DNA of 64,000 nt from an uncultured Clostridia bacterium (GCA_946555465.1 CAMNST010000004.1:62001-126000); one strand, 5' to 3'. Counted from the first letter of the stretch, positions 42,328-52,082 are shown. The notes: generated from the sequence alone by a model not told the origin. Made by a program: numbers and translations.

Positions 42328-43605
42328 TTGGAATATATTAAAAGTGAAATTTCAAGCGGCGTCACTCTTCTGAGTGTGAGTGCAAACCGCTTTAAAACAA
42401 ATGAAACGGCTATTACACTGGCATTGCCGCTGAAAAATGAAACTGCATCGGCGAATGCTCTTCTTATAAATCTTCTTTCAAGAAAGTGTGCGGATTATCC
42501 GGATATGCTTTCTCTTAACAGAAAACTTGCCCGTCTCTATGGAGCAAATCTTTCAGGGAGTGTTGCAAAATCGGGCGAATGCCAGATCTTGAAACTTTCA
42601 TTAAGCAGCCTTGATGATAGATTTTCACTTGACGGTGAAAGCATTTCGCTTGCGTGTATCAAACTGCTTTGCTCCATGCTTTTTCATCCGCGTCTCGATA
42701 AAAACGGTAATTTTTATCAGGAAGATATAGATGCTGAAAAAAGAATTCTTATTGAAAAAATTGAGGCTGAGGAGAATGAGAAAAGGACATATGTTTTAAG
42801 ACAGACAGAAAAACTTATGTTTGCAGATGAGCCTTACAGCATCAACCGTTTCGGAAATATTGAACAGATAAAAACACTTACCGCCGGGGATATAAAAACT
42901 GCATGGATAAATGCAGTCAGCAGTGCAAAAATTCTTGTAACGGTTGTCGGCGATACGGATATTGATGAAGTTAAAAGTTATCTGACAGACTGTTTTGGTA
43001 AAACGGAAAGAAGTTATGAAAAACTTCCCGAGGCAGTATTTATTCCCGAAAGTACAGAAGTTAAAAGAAAGACAGAGCGAATAGATGTTAAACAGGGTAA
43101 ACTGGTTCTTGGTTTTCGTGTGAATATGAAAGGCAATGACAAACTTGCCCCTGCAATGAGAACTTTCTGTGATGTTTTCGGCGGAGGACCTTATTCAAAA
43201 CTTTTTGCAAATGTTCGTGAAAAAATGAGCCTTTGCTATTACTGCAGTGCAAGATATACAAGACAGAAAAGTTATATTATGATACAGTGCGGCTGCAATG
43301 AAGAAAGCATGGACAAGGCTGTAAATGAAATTCTCAATCAACTTGAGATAATCAAAAACGGCGATTTTGAAGAAGAATTCAGTTCTTCAAAAATGGCTTT
43401 GAGAGATGCAATTATGGCTGTAAATGATGCACCCGATATGCTGGAGTTCTGGTATGCGGGTCAGATTACCGATGATGATTTCAAATCACCCGAAATGTCT
43501 GTTAAAGAAAATGATTCAGTAACGGCAGAGCAGGTAAAGCATTGTGCATCTCTTTTATCACTTGATACCGTTTATAAACTTGCTGCACCAAAGGAGGTGG
43601 AATAA
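42328..43605 (+). CDS. yfmF: M16-family protein YfmF-like (inactive partner)
   Basis: A 425-residue M16 peptidase-like protein. The zinc motif HxxEH is absent, so it is the non-catalytic partner of the following gene. FGGGPYSKLFANVREKMSLCYYCSARY is conserved in M16B partners (quoted start: FGGGPYSKLFANVREK). In Bacillus the YfmF/YfmH pair is linked to maturation of modified elongation factor P. The TTG at 42328 has a strong ACGGAGG. The last base of its stop overlaps the next ATG. Confidence 0.88.
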   Translation: MEYIKSEISSGVTLLSVSANRFKTNETAITLALPLKNETASANALLINLLSRKCADYPDMLSLNRKLARLYGANLSGSVAKSGECQILKLSLSSLDDRFSLDGESISLACIKLLCSMLFHPRLDKNGNFYQEDIDAEKRILIEKIEAEENEKRTYVLRQTEKLMFADEPYSINRFGNIEQIKTLTAGDIKTAWINAVSSAKILVTVVGDTDIDEVKSYLTDCFGKTERSYEKLPEAVFIPESTEVKRKTERIDVKQGKLVLGFRVNMKGNDKLAPAMRTFCDVFGGGPYSKLFANVREKMSLCYYCSARYTRQKSYIMIQCGCNEESMDKAVNEILNQLEIIKNGDFEEEFSSSKMALRDAIMAVNDAPDMLEFWYAGQITDDDFKSPEMSVKENDSVTAEQVKHCASLLSLDTVYKLAAPKEVE

Positions 43606-44897
43606 TGAGAGAAATAAAATCTTCTGCTTTGGGCGAAAAATATTTTGAAATTGACCATAAATCAGGGCTCAAAATTTTTGTAATGCCAAAGGAAAATTAT
43701 TCTTCGGCTTATGCTGTTTTCGGAACAAAATATGGTTCCATTGATACCAAATTTAAACGCTCCGACAGCGAAAAATGGACAACCGTTCCGGAGGGTATTG
43801 CCCACTTCCTTGAGCATAAACTTTTTGAAAGTGAAGATCTTGATGCATTTTCAAGATATGCAAAAACAGGTGCCTCGGCAAATGCGTATACCTCCTTTGA
43901 TAAAACATGCTATCTGTTTCAGTGCAGCGATAACTTTGAGGAGTCGCTTGAAATACTGATTGATTTTGTTACACATCCTTATTTTACAAAGGAAACCGTT
44001 GAAAAAGAGCAAGGCATTATCGGTCAGGAAATCACGATGTATTATGATGTTGCCGGCTGGATGAGTACTTTCAATCTCTTAAGACTTCTTTATAAAAATC
44101 ATCCTGTAAGAATTGATATTGCGGGAACGGTCGATTCAATAGCGCAGATAACTGACAAACTGCTTTATGACTGCTACAACACATTTTATAATCTTAACAA
44201 TATGGCTCTTGTTGTTGTGGGCAATGTAACTGTTGAACAAGTGCTTCGTGTTTGCGACAGAATGCTCGAAACTGCAAAACCGCTCGAAATAGAGCGCTCC
44301 TTTGAAGATGAGCCCCGAGAGATTGCAGATGATTTCTGCGAATATAATCTTGCAATGAGTATGCCTGTTTTCTCTTTTGGTTATAAGGAGAAATGCAAAA
44401 ACCCCGAACAGGATATAAAAACAATCGTTGAAACCGATATTCTCCTTGAAATCCTTGCAGGCGATACATCAGAACTTTATAACAGTCTGTTTGAAAAAGG
44501 ATTGATTAACAATAATTTTTCAAAAGAATATTTTATTGGTTACGGATATGAGGCAATTCTGTTTGACGGAGAGAGTGAAAATCCGAAACAGGTTGCAGAT
44601 GAAATAAAAAAAGCAGTTGCAAAACTCAGAGAAAACGGAATAGATGATGAATTGTTTGAATCTGTACGCCGTTCACTTTTCGGAAAAGAAATAATGGCTT
44701 ATAACGATATTGATACGGTTGCAAATGCAATGATCAGCAGTTATTTCGGCGGATATTCTCCTTTTGAAATTTTTGATATTTATAAGAATGTGAAAAAAGA
44801 AGATATTGAAAAACGCCTTGTGCAGGTTATGGATGAGCGATACAGTGCATTGTCTGTTGTTAAATCGAAAGAAGGCGGGGAGACAGTAAATGAGTAA
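43605..44897 (+). CDS. yfmH: M16-family zinc peptidase YfmH-like
   Basis: A 430-residue M16 peptidase. GIAHFLEHKLFE (near residue 63) holds the inverted zinc motif HxxEH, and the downstream acidic ligand is in the KEQGIIGQEI region. It is the active half of the YfmF/YfmH pair and overlaps its partner by one base. GGAGGTGGA lies before the ATG. In Bacillus the pair is tied to EF-P modification; no efp gene is in this window. It overlaps lgt by 8 bp. Confidence 0.9.
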   Translation: MREIKSSALGEKYFEIDHKSGLKIFVMPKENYSSAYAVFGTKYGSIDTKFKRSDSEKWTTVPEGIAHFLEHKLFESEDLDAFSRYAKTGASANAYTSFDKTCYLFQCSDNFEESLEILIDFVTHPYFTKETVEKEQGIIGQEITMYYDVAGWMSTFNLLRLLYKNHPVRIDIAGTVDSIAQITDKLLYDCYNTFYNLNNMALVVVGNVTVEQVLRVCDRMLETAKPLEIERSFEDEPREIADDFCEYNLAMSMPVFSFGYKEKCKNPEQDIKTIVETDILLEILAGDTSELYNSLFEKGLINNNFSKEYFIGYGYEAILFDGESENPKQVADEIKKAVAKLRENGIDDELFESVRRSLFGKEIMAYNDIDTVANAMISSYFGGYSPFEIFDIYKNVKKEDIEKRLVQVMDERYSALSVVKSKEGGETVNE

Positions 44898-45885
44898 TTA
44901 TACGAGGGTTTATTTTGAGGGACTCGGTATTGATTTTGATTTGCCCTCGGTTGCTTTTACGGTTTTCGGACATGATATTCACTGGTACGGTATAATTATT
45001 GCTTTCGGGTTTGCGCTTGCGGTTCTTTACGGCGGCAGAATGGCATATAAGTGGAAAATGAGTCTTGATGGTATGACCGATGTTCTTCTTATCGGAACAA
45101 TTTTCGGCATAATCTGCGCAAGAGCATATTATGTTATTTTTGAGTGGGATTATTACAGTCAGCATCTTGCCGAGATACCTCAGATATGGAACGGCGGCAT
45201 TGCCATTTACGGCGGCATTATCGGTGCAATTATAGGTGCAGCGATAGCCTGCCGCAGCGGCAAGGTCAATTTTATGAATGTAATGGATCTTGGTGCCCTG
45301 GGTCTTCTGATTGGACAGGGAATAGGCCGATGGGGCAACTTCTTTAATCAGGAGGCATTCGGAACAAATACCGAAACAGCACCTTTCAGAATGTGGAGTT
45401 TAAAGATTCAGCAGACTTTGGAGGCAAGCGCCCAGACACTTGCTGATAAAGGTATGGAATGTGACCCGACAAAGCCTGTTCACCCTACATTTTTATATGA
45501 AAGCATCTGGTGTATTTTAGGTTTCTTTATACTTAATTATATTGTTCATAAACACAGAAAATTCAAGGGCGAAATCTTTATGCTTTACGGTGTATGGTAT
45601 GGTCTTGAAAGAATGGTTGTTGAGGGTATGAGAACAGACTCGCTCTATATTGCGAATACAACGCTCAGAGTAAGTCAGGTTCTTTCAATGGTTATTGTTG
45701 TTGTGTTTGCAGCAGGTCTTATAGTTAATTTTGTCAGGTTGAAAAAAGGCACGCTTCCAAAAAGACTGGCTGTTGATGTTATTGAAAATAATGAAAAAAC
45801 CGATGAAAATGCCGATGAAGGAAATCAGGTAACGGCATCGGTGAATAATGAAAAGGTGGAGGAAGAAAATGACACAGATAATTGA
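44890..45885 (+). CDS. lgt: Prolipoprotein diacylglyceryl transferase
   Basis: A 331-residue membrane enzyme with about seven helices. The signature is [17 protein letters not shown], with the [13 protein letters not shown] start typical of Gram-positive Lgt. It adds diacylglycerol from phosphatidylglycerol to the lipobox cysteine, the step before LspA. The acidic C-terminal extension (about residues 290-331, DENADEGNQ) is longer than usual. It starts inside the end of yfmH and its end overlaps folD by 17 bp. Confidence 0.94.
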   Translation: MSNYTRVYFEGLGIDFDLPSVAFTVFGHDIHWYGIIIAFGFALAVLYGGRMAYKWKMSLDGMTDVLLIGTIFGIICARAYYVIFEWDYYSQHLAEIPQIWNGGIAIYGGIIGAIIGAAIACRSGKVNFMNVMDLGALGLLIGQGIGRWGNFFNQEAFGTNTETAPFRMWSLKIQQTLEASAQTLADKGMECDPTKPVHPTFLYESIWCILGFFILNYIVHKHRKFKGEIFMLYGVWYGLERMVVEGMRTDSLYIANTTLRVSQVLSMVIVVVFAAGLIVNFVRLKKGTLPKRLAVDVIENNEKTDENADEGNQVTASVNNEKVEEENDTDN

Positions 45886-46723
45886 CGGTAAAGCAGTATC
45901 AAAACAGGTAAGAGAAAGAGTTTCTCTCCAGTGCGAGGAACTTAAAAGGCAGGGCGTTACACCGGGACTTGCAGTAATTATTGTCGGTGAAGACCCTGCA
46001 TCACAGGTTTATGTAAGAAACAAAGAAAAAGCATGCGAAGAAGTAGGCTTTTACAGCGAAAAATATGCTCTTCCCGAAAATACTACGCAGGAGGAACTTA
46101 ATAATCTTGTTAAAGAACTTAACGGAAGAAAAGAAATAAACGGAATTCTCTGCCAACTTCCTTTGCCGAAACATCTTGATGATAAAGAGGTTATCAATCT
46201 TATTGATCCGATTAAAGATGTAGATGCATTTCATCCCGTAAATGTCGGCGCAATTATGATCGGTGACTATAATTTTCTTCCATGCACACCTGCAGGTGTT
46301 ATGGAACTTATTCATTCAACAGGTGTTGATGTTTCAGGCAAAAAGGCGGTTGTTATTGGCAGAAGCAATATTGTGGGCAAGCCGATGGCTATGCTTCTTC
46401 TTCATGAAAATGCAACGGTTGAAATTACACATTCAAAGACGGTTGACCTTGCAGATGTTACAAGCGGTGCTGATATTCTTGTTGCAGCAATCGGAAAAGC
46501 AAAATTTGTTAAAGCCGATATGGTAAAAAAAGGCGCTGTTGTTATTGATGTCGGTATGAACAGAGATGAAAACGGCAAACTTTGCGGTGATGTTGATTTT
46601 GAAGATGTAAAAGACAAGTGTTCTTATATTACGCCTGTTCCGGGCGGTGTTGGTCCGATGACAATTTCAATGCTTATGCAGAATACGCTTACCGCAGCAA
46701 AAATTCAGAATAATATTGATTAA
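45869..46723 (+). CDS. folD: FolD: methylene-THF dehydrogenase / cyclohydrolase
   Basis: A 284-residue bifunctional enzyme. The catalytic lysine region is [16 protein letters not shown], substrate-side [12 protein letters not shown] site [14 protein letters not shown] and the C-terminal [15 protein letters not shown]. It interconverts methylene-, methenyl- and formyl-tetrahydrofolate in the cytosol. GGAGGAAG before ATG 45869 sets the start within lgt; a longer frame at 45848 is not preferred. Confidence 0.96.
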   Translation: MTQIIDGKAVSKQVRERVSLQCEELKRQGVTPGLAVIIVGEDPASQVYVRNKEKACEEVGFYSEKYALPENTTQEELNNLVKELNGRKEINGILCQLPLPKHLDDKEVINLIDPIKDVDAFHPVNVGAIMIGDYNFLPCTPAGVMELIHSTGVDVSGKKAVVIGRSNIVGKPMAMLLLHENATVEITHSKTVDLADVTSGADILVAAIGKAKFVKADMVKKGAVVIDVGMNRDENGKLCGDVDFEDVKDKCSYITPVPGGVGPMTISMLMQNTLTAAKIQNNID

Positions 46724-46747
46724 TTCCAGGTTTTTTGAGGTTTAATA

Positions 46748-48040
46748 ATGATTGGTTCGGTTGTTTTATTAGTTGTTCTTATATTTTTAAATGCAGTGTT
46801 TGCCAGTGCGGAAATCGCTGTAATTTCAATGAATGATGCAAAACTCAGCAAAATGACTGCCGATGGTGATAAAAGAGCAATAAGGCTTACTGCTCTTGTC
46901 AGTGAGCCGTCAAGATTTCTTGCAACAATTCAGGTTGCAATTACGCTTGCGGGATTGCTCAGCAGTGCCTTCGCAGCAGATAAATTTGCCCAGCCTATAG
47001 TTGAAGCAATTATATCAACAGGCGTTAATGTGTCTGAATCACTGATCAGCAATATTGCTGTTATAGTTATAACTGTAATTCTTGCTTATTTCAATCTTGT
47101 TTTTGGTGAACTTGTTCCTAAGCGCATTGCAATGAAAAGAGCAGAACAGATGGCGCTTGGTATGTCAGGTCTGCTTTATACTGTTTCAAAAGTATTTAAG
47201 CCGATCGTTTTTATTCTTACATCTTCAACAAATCTCATTCTGCGTTTGTTCAAAATCAATCCGAATGAGACAGATGATCTTGTCAGCGAAGAAGAAATAC
47301 GTATGCTTCTGGCTCAGGGGATGGAACAGGGAACAATCAAAAACGCACAGAGTGAAATGATTGAGAATGTTTTTGAGTTTGATGATATTATTCTTGGACA
47401 AATCTGCACCCACAGAATTGATGTTGTTTCGCTTAATATTGATGATGACCTTAAAAAATGGGATGAAATTATTGATAAAAACAGATATTCATTTTTTCCT
47501 GTTTATAATGAAAATCATGAGGATATCATCGGTGTGCTTGATACAAAGGATTATTTCAGACTTGAAAACAGAACAAAAGAAAATGTATTGAAAAATGCGC
47601 TCGACAAACCTTATTTTGTTCCGGACAGTATGAAAGCAAATACTCTTTTTAATGAAATGAGGGGCAGCAGAAAATATTTTGCTGTTGTTGTTGACGAATA
47701 CGGCGGACTTGCAGGTATAATAACGCTTCACGATTTGCTGGAAATGATTGTCGGTGATATGTATGAAGAGGAAGAACCGCAAAAACCGGATGTTATTCAG
47801 AAATTATCTGATAACAGTTGGTGTATTTATGGAAGTGCCGAAATTTCAGATGTGATTCAGGCTCTTCAGATTGAAATACCTTCCGGTAATTTTGATACTT
47901 TTAACGGATATGTATGTTCTGTTATCGACCGTATACCTGAAGACGGCGAGCATTTTGAATGCGAGAGTGAAAAACTCAGAATAGAAGTACATAGCGTGTC
48001 TAATCATATGATTGATAAGACTACTGTTTATGTAAAATAA
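46748..48040 (+). CDS. CNNM/CorC-like membrane protein with CBS domains
   Basis: A 430-residue protein: DUF21 membrane domain with about four helices (residues 1-190), a CBS pair (about 205-330; ICTHRIDVVSLN, and YFAVVVDEYGGLAGIITLHDLLE, partial quotes), and a C-terminal CorC_HlyC domain. Despite the family name hemolysin, related CNNM proteins move or regulate magnesium. It follows folD by 24 bp with TTGAGG before the ATG. An ion-transport role is an inference from the family. Confidence 0.9.
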   Translation: MIGSVVLLVVLIFLNAVFASAEIAVISMNDAKLSKMTADGDKRAIRLTALVSEPSRFLATIQVAITLAGLLSSAFAADKFAQPIVEAIISTGVNVSESLISNIAVIVITVILAYFNLVFGELVPKRIAMKRAEQMALGMSGLLYTVSKVFKPIVFILTSSTNLILRLFKINPNETDDLVSEEEIRMLLAQGMEQGTIKNAQSEMIENVFEFDDIILGQICTHRIDVVSLNIDDDLKKWDEIIDKNRYSFFPVYNENHEDIIGVLDTKDYFRLENRTKENVLKNALDKPYFVPDSMKANTLFNEMRGSRKYFAVVVDEYGGLAGIITLHDLLEMIVGDMYEEEEPQKPDVIQKLSDNSWCIYGSAEISDVIQALQIEIPSGNFDTFNGYVCSVIDRIPEDGEHFECESEKLRIEVHSVSNHMIDKTTVYVK

Positions 48041-48055
48041 AATTTTGGTGATGTT

Positions 48056-48523
48056 ATGACTAATGCAGAAAAAGTTGTAGACAAGTTAATTGAATACGGC
48101 TATCATATTTCATTTGCCGAATCATGCACGGGCGGGCTTTGCTGCGGCGAGTTGGTCGGCGTGGCAAATGCCTCAAAGGTGCTTGATATGTCGTTTGTAA
48201 CCTATGCAAACGAGGCAAAAATTAAACTTCTCGGCGTTAAAACAGATACGATTTTGTCAAACGGTGTTGTAAGTGAACAGGTTGCTTTTGAGATGGCACA
48301 GGGTGTTTGTGAAAAATCAGGCAGTGAAGTTGGTATAGGAATAACAGGTGTTGCAGGCCCCGGAGGCGGAACGGATAAAAAACCTGTTGGTATGGTGTGT
48401 TTTGGTTTTTGTGTCAACGGCGAAACCGAGACTTATACAGAATACTTCGGTGAAATCGGCAGAAATGAAGTAAGGTCAAAAAGTGTTGACTTTGTTTTTA
48501 ATAAACTTATGGATATTTTATAA
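48056..48523 (+). CDS. pncC: Nicotinamide-nucleotide amidohydrolase (CinA C-terminal)
   Basis: A 155-residue stand-alone CinA C-terminal domain. Signature ESCTGGL near residue 21, GVVSEQVA, and GITGVAGPGGGTDKKPVG. It deamidates nicotinamide mononucleotide for NAD recycling. The N-terminal MoCF-like half of full CinA is absent, as in E. coli PncC. It closes the plus-strand run, 15 bp after the CBS gene, just before the tRNA locus. Confidence 0.92.
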   Translation: MTNAEKVVDKLIEYGYHISFAESCTGGLCCGELVGVANASKVLDMSFVTYANEAKIKLLGVKTDTILSNGVVSEQVAFEMAQGVCEKSGSEVGIGITGVAGPGGGTDKKPVGMVCFGFCVNGETETYTEYFGEIGRNEVRSKSVDFVFNKLMDIL

Positions 48524-48553
48524 AAAACAGTGGATTTTTTCAGAACTTTGTAG

Positions 48554-48559
48554 TATAAT
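48554..48559 (+). promoter_or_regulatory. -10 box of the tRNA-Thr transcription unit
   Basis: TATAAT, 18 bp before the truncated tRNA. The -35 (TGGATT-like, 17 bp upstream) is weak. Confidence 0.5.
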
Positions 48560-48577
48560 AACAATCGCTGAATAATT

Positions 48578-48629
48578 GCTGGTATGGCCCAGTAGGTAGG
48601 GCAACTGATTCGTAATCAGTAGGCCACCG
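48578..48629 (+). pseudogene. 3'-truncated tRNA-Thr(CGT)
   Basis: The first 52 bases fold as a tRNA: acceptor 5' arm GCTGGTA, D arm GCCC/GGGC, anticodon arm ACTGA/TCAGT with loop TTCGTAA (anticodon CGT), variable loop and the first T-stem bases ACCG. After 48629 the T-loop, the T-stem and the 3' acceptor strand (TACCAGC expected) are missing and AT-rich sequence follows. It differs from the intact copy below at paired positions, so it was once a separate working gene. Confidence 0.8.
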
Positions 48630-48660
48630 AAATCAAACCAAAATAAAAAAGTTAATAATT

Positions 48661-48736
48661 GCTGATATGGCTCAGTAGGTAGAGCAGTTCACTCGTAATG
48701 AACAGGTCGTCGGTTCGAATCCGACTATCAGCTCCA
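48661..48736 (+). tRNA. tRNA-Thr (anticodon CGT)
   Basis: A complete 76-nt gene with encoded CCA. Acceptor GCTGATA/TATCAGC, D arm GCTC/GAGC, anticodon arm GTTCA/TGAAC with loop CTCGTAA, T arm GTCGG/CCGAC with TTCGAAT loop. It decodes ACG. It is the boundary of the integrated element: the integrase gene ends 72 bp downstream, so its 3' part is the likely attachment core. Confidence 0.96.
48700..48736. other. Probable attachment site (attL/attR) in tRNA-Thr 3' end
   Basis: Tyrosine integrases next to tRNA genes usually recombine in the T arm and acceptor 3' half. The second copy of this sequence, marking the other end of the element, does not occur in the rest of the window, so the element extends beyond 64 kb or its far end has lost the repeat. 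Confidence 0.5.
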
Positions 48737-48740
48737 AAAA

Positions 48741-48776
48741 AACCTCACTCGGATTATTCCAAGTGAGGTTTAGTTT
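48741..48776 (+). terminator. Terminator after tRNA-Thr
   Basis: Stem AACCTCACT / AGTGAGGTT with additional GG/CC pairing, followed by TTAGTTTTT. It also faces the 3' end of the integrase gene. Confidence 0.85.
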
Positions 48777-48784
48777 TTCGCCCT

Positions 48785-48804
48785 GACCATCTAAAGACCA
48801 TTTA
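48785..48804. repeat. Tandem GACCATYTA repeats near integrase stop
   Basis: GACCATCTA (48785-48793) and GACCATTTA (48796-48804), an 11-bp period. The place, between att and int, suits arm-type integrase binding sites. Only two copies are seen. Confidence 0.4.
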
Positions 48805-48808
48805 TGAT

Positions 48809-50005
48809 TTAAGCTGGGAATTTTACAATCTTGCTATCTTTAACGCTTGATTCTAACAATGTTCCCATTGTATCGGCAACTGTCTGTTGCATATTGTCAG
48901 TTACATGCATGTAGGTGTTCATTGTAAATCCTGCATCTGTGTGACCTAGCATATGAGATACTGTTTTGATATCAACGCCTTGTTCAAGGGACAGTGTTGC
49001 AAAGCTATGCCGTAAATCGTGAAACCTGATTCTCGGCAGTCCAGCTCTGTCCTGCATTCTGTGAAGCTTTCTTGTTACCGCAGATGTGTCTTTCATATCA
49101 CCTGTCAACGGTGAAGGAAACATATATTTTGTATCACTCGGCTGTTTCTGCCTTAATGCAACAAGTAAGTTTACACATTCGTCACATAGCTTTACTGTTC
49201 TGATTGAAGTTTTGGTTTTGGGTGTGTTTATCACGATTTCATTATTTACTCGTTGAACACTTTTATTCACTGTGATTGTTTTGTTTTCTACATCCAAATC
49301 ATCCCATGATAAAGCACATATTTCACCCAACCTTAAGCCTGTTGTCAGTTCAAGATAATAAAATTCATAGCAATTAGATTTTTTTGTTTCTTCAAGAAAT
49401 GCTGTTAATTCTTCCTTTTTCAAAGTTTTCATTTCAGGCTTTTCTGTATTTGGAAGTTTAACCTTTGAACAAGGGTTCTTAGCAATGAGTTCCTCATCAA
49501 CTGCTTTTTGCAGACAGACACTAAGTGTTCGTTGAATACCCTTAACTGTGTAATAGGAAAGTCCGTTGCCTTTTTTACTTCTTCCTCGTTCTCTGCCATT
49601 ATTGTAAAGATTAATCAGAAACTGTTGGCAGATTACTGTTGATATTTCGCTTAATTTCAGATTTCCCAATTCAGGCAGAATATAGAGCCTGAATCTTTGT
49701 GCATACCCTTGAACAGTATAATCCTTGATAACATTTTTGCAGAATGTGTTTATCCAAATTTCATACCATTCATTAAGTGTAGGATCCGAGTTTGTCAGAT
49801 AGGTATGGGAGTTCAATACTTTCTGCTCATTGAAATAATCCTCTTTAGCTTTGTTGAGTTTTTCTTGACACTCAATTTTGGTTTTGGCAGTAACACTTTT
49901 GCGTTTTATTTTGCCGTTCTCATCAGTGCCGATATTAAACCAGCCTTCCCATCTGCCGTCTTTTCGTTTTCGTAAAGTACCATCGCCTTTGGCTCGTCTT
50001 GCCAT
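48809..50005 (-). CDS. Tyrosine recombinase / integrase
   Basis: A 398-residue Tn916/ICE-type integrase: N-terminal AP2-like arm-binding domain (RAKGDGTLRKRKDGRWEGW, aromatic beta-sheet), SAM-like core-binding domain (about 65-165) and catalytic domain with RxxLGE-type arginine (TTGLRLGEICAL), HDLRHSFAT (H-x-x-R), MLGHTDAGFT and the tyrosine in NTYMHV. A longer ORF to 50050 exists, but GGAGGTGG directs ATG 50005. It points toward the tRNA-Thr, as expected for site-specific integration there. All catalytic residues are present. Confidence 0.93.
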   Translation of the reverse strand: MARRAKGDGTLRKRKDGRWEGWFNIGTDENGKIKRKSVTAKTKIECQEKLNKAKEDYFNEQKVLNSHTYLTNSDPTLNEWYEIWINTFCKNVIKDYTVQGYAQRFRLYILPELGNLKLSEISTVICQQFLINLYNNGRERGRSKKGNGLSYYTVKGIQRTLSVCLQKAVDEELIAKNPCSKVKLPNTEKPEMKTLKKEELTAFLEETKKSNCYEFYYLELTTGLRLGEICALSWDDLDVENKTITVNKSVQRVNNEIVINTPKTKTSIRTVKLCDECVNLLVALRQKQPSDTKYMFPSPLTGDMKDTSAVTRKLHRMQDRAGLPRIRFHDLRHSFATLSLEQGVDIKTVSHMLGHTDAGFTMNTYMHVTDNMQQTVADTMGTLLESSVKDSKIVKFPA

Positions 50006-50074
50006 TATACCACCTCCGTTTTTAATTTTTGGCAACCAAGACATTACCACATAATTTGTGCAATATCCAGTTAA

Positions 50075-50269
50075 TTACAAAGATATTTTTGACTCAATCC
50101 ACTTTTTAAGATGTTCTTTCGGAATAACTTTTCTTCTTCCCATTTCAATAACAGGGAAGGTGTTATCTTTTTTTATCAGTTTATATAAACTTACAGTCGA
50201 TATTCCGAGTGTTTCTGCTGCTTGTGCAACAGAAAGCATAACCGGTAATTCATCAAAATTTTTATACAT
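50075..50269 (-). CDS. Excisionase (AlpA/Xis-like HTH)
   Basis: A 64-residue protein with a MerR/AlpA-like winged helix: LSVAQAAETLGISTVSLYKLI, followed by FPVIEMGRRKVIPKEHLKKWI. This is the standard small excisionase/directionality factor of integrative elements. Start ATG 50269 with AAAGGAG; TTG 50272 is just upstream. It lies 70 bp before int on the same strand. Confidence 0.88.
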   Translation of the reverse strand: MYKNFDELPVMLSVAQAAETLGISTVSLYKLIKKDNTFPVIEMGRRKVIPKEHLKKWIESKISL

Positions 50270-50314
50270 CAATACTCCTTTCTGCCTGCCGATTACTCGG
50301 CAGGACTTTTTTAT

Positions 50315-51673
50315 TTACATAAATAATTTTGGACTTTGTTCCTCTTCATAATCCTCATTGTAATTACCATCAGAAGACAAATCTTTAAGCCCATGAGCAA
50401 GTCGTTTTTCCTGTTCTTTTGATAATTGTTTTTTGTTAATTTGGTTGTTCAGATTAGTAAATCTCTTTCTTGCACTTGTGTTAAACATATCAGCAAGCAA
50501 ACTCACAACAGAAGATAATATTATTCCGTTGTCAGTATAATTCCATCTCGCATAAGGAATGTTGCAGTTCATATTCAGCACAGCCTGAATTATTTTGTTC
50601 TTGATTGATCTGAATTCTTTGTTATCTTCAATCGGGATAGACTTGTTTTTATTGTCATAATACAGTGACAATTTTTCATTGTTAATCTCATTCCATTTGG
50701 AATATAACTCAGAAAGATTTTCATCTTTCATCAATTCTTTTAGTATTTCATTGACAATATCTTTTGTTTTCTTAGGCAGATAGCCATAAACTTTTTTGCC
50801 TTTGCAGTTATCAAGCTGTTTTCTCAATTCCAAAATCAAATTGAATAGCTGTGGTGACGGCTCAAAAATATAATTACAATCATCTAATACTTCTTCAAGC
50901 AATTCGTCAAAACTATCTTTCAACTCCTTACGATATTCGGTTTGCTGTTTGAATAATTTAAACTGTTCATTGCGAAAGATGTCATTGCCGAATGCACTCC
51001 GCATTGATTCAATTCCTTTATTAGTCAAATAACCTTGTCCTGATTTCGAATAAACAAGCAGATGAATATGCGGATGATGCTTTGTGTTATGAAACGCTGC
51101 ATACCATTGCAGGTCACCTGGCTGAATGTTATGAGCACTTGCAATTTCAATCATATTTTTTCTGACTTGCTTTTTCCATTTGTCAGCGTTGTTATATCCA
51201 AGTCTTTCTGCATCTTCACGCTTCAGGCTAATCACATGAGTCCACACAGTTCCTTTATGATTTGAGATTTCCTCAGCAACAGAATCAAGATCAATCTTAT
51301 CATCACTTTGCGAAAACAATCCGTGTTTACCTAACTTTTCTACACTTGGTCGTTCTGCAATATATGATACTAATGATTTCAAATCTTCGGCTTTGTCTGC
51401 ATTTCGTTCAATGAATGTATCAATAAATTCCGTTGCATTTGACTTTGTAGAGTTATTTTCGTAGTCCTTGTACTCTAAATATTTTTTAGATTCAGGATAG
51501 TTTTTAGTAATTGAATTGATTAATGTCTGTTGCTTTTTAGTTGCAGGATTGTTATCAATTCCGTTCGGAAGTTTCTCAACACCTTCACGAGTTCCCATAT
51601 ATTTAACTAATTTACCGACATTAGAACGCTTAGGATTTTTAAAATATCTGCTTGTAAATATAATCTTAGCCAT
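50315..51673 (-). CDS. MobP-type relaxase (MobP3-like)
   Basis: A 452-residue relaxase. The metal-binding triad is H195, H202 and H204 in FHNTKHHPHIHLL; the N-terminal start MAKIIFTSRYFK is the wording I know from MobP3 relaxases of Clostridia. The catalytic tyrosine is likely Y25 (VKYMGTREGVEK region) or Y10. It nicks oriT and leads the strand into a recipient. Its start overlaps the upstream accessory gene by 8 bp. The C-terminal half is charged and helical. No T4SS gene is nearby, so transfer would depend on another element. Confidence 0.88.
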   Translation of the reverse strand: MAKIIFTSRYFKNPKRSNVGKLVKYMGTREGVEKLPNGIDNNPATKKQQTLINSITKNYPESKKYLEYKDYENNSTKSNATEFIDTFIERNADKAEDLKSLVSYIAERPSVEKLGKHGLFSQSDDKIDLDSVAEEISNHKGTVWTHVISLKREDAERLGYNNADKWKKQVRKNMIEIASAHNIQPGDLQWYAAFHNTKHHPHIHLLVYSKSGQGYLTNKGIESMRSAFGNDIFRNEQFKLFKQQTEYRKELKDSFDELLEEVLDDCNYIFEPSPQLFNLILELRKQLDNCKGKKVYGYLPKKTKDIVNEILKELMKDENLSELYSKWNEINNEKLSLYYDNKNKSIPIEDNKEFRSIKNKIIQAVLNMNCNIPYARWNYTDNGIILSSVVSLLADMFNTSARKRFTNLNNQINKKQLSKEQEKRLAHGLKDLSSDGNYNEDYEEEQSPKLFM

Positions 51674-52082
51674 AGCACTCCTTTGCTAAATCATTGTTTG
51701 CAATGATTTCATTAAAATCAATTATGCCATTAATAGATGCAACTTTCTCGGCACAAAGATTATCAAGTCTTTCAGATAATTCACTGTCAATTCGATATTG
51801 TGTACTCAAAAGAAGATTTTGTTTTGCTGATTCAACTGCTAATTTGAATATCATTTCTGATAAACAATCCTGCAAAGACTCAACCTGATTTTTAATTTCA
51901 TTGCTTATCATCGGGGTGATATAGTCAACACTTTGTTTGTGCATTAGGTATCCGATATAAAAGTTTACGGCTGATCTGACAAATGAACTTTTGTTATCGT
52001 CATACGAAAAAGGTAATACTTTTTCGATTTCTTCAATCATTTCCGGATGCATCCAGAATGAATATTTCTTCATATTTTCCAT
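51666..52082 (-). CDS. Relaxosome accessory protein (MobC-like, RHH-type)
   Basis: A 138-residue protein. The N-terminal 45 residues (KYSFWMHPEMIEEIEKVLPF, then KSSFVRSAVNFYIGYL) are a ribbon-helix-helix-like DNA-binding pattern; the rest is helical with a NQVESLQDCLSEMIFK-type coiled segment. Position directly before the relaxase and after the oriT-like region suggests it binds oriT. The family is not certain. It overlaps the relaxase by 8 bp. Confidence 0.65.
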   Translation of the reverse strand: MENMKKYSFWMHPEMIEEIEKVLPFSYDDNKSSFVRSAVNFYIGYLMHKQSVDYITPMISNEIKNQVESLQDCLSEMIFKLAVESAKQNLLLSTQYRIDSELSERLDNLCAEKVASINGIIDFNEIIANNDLAKECYG

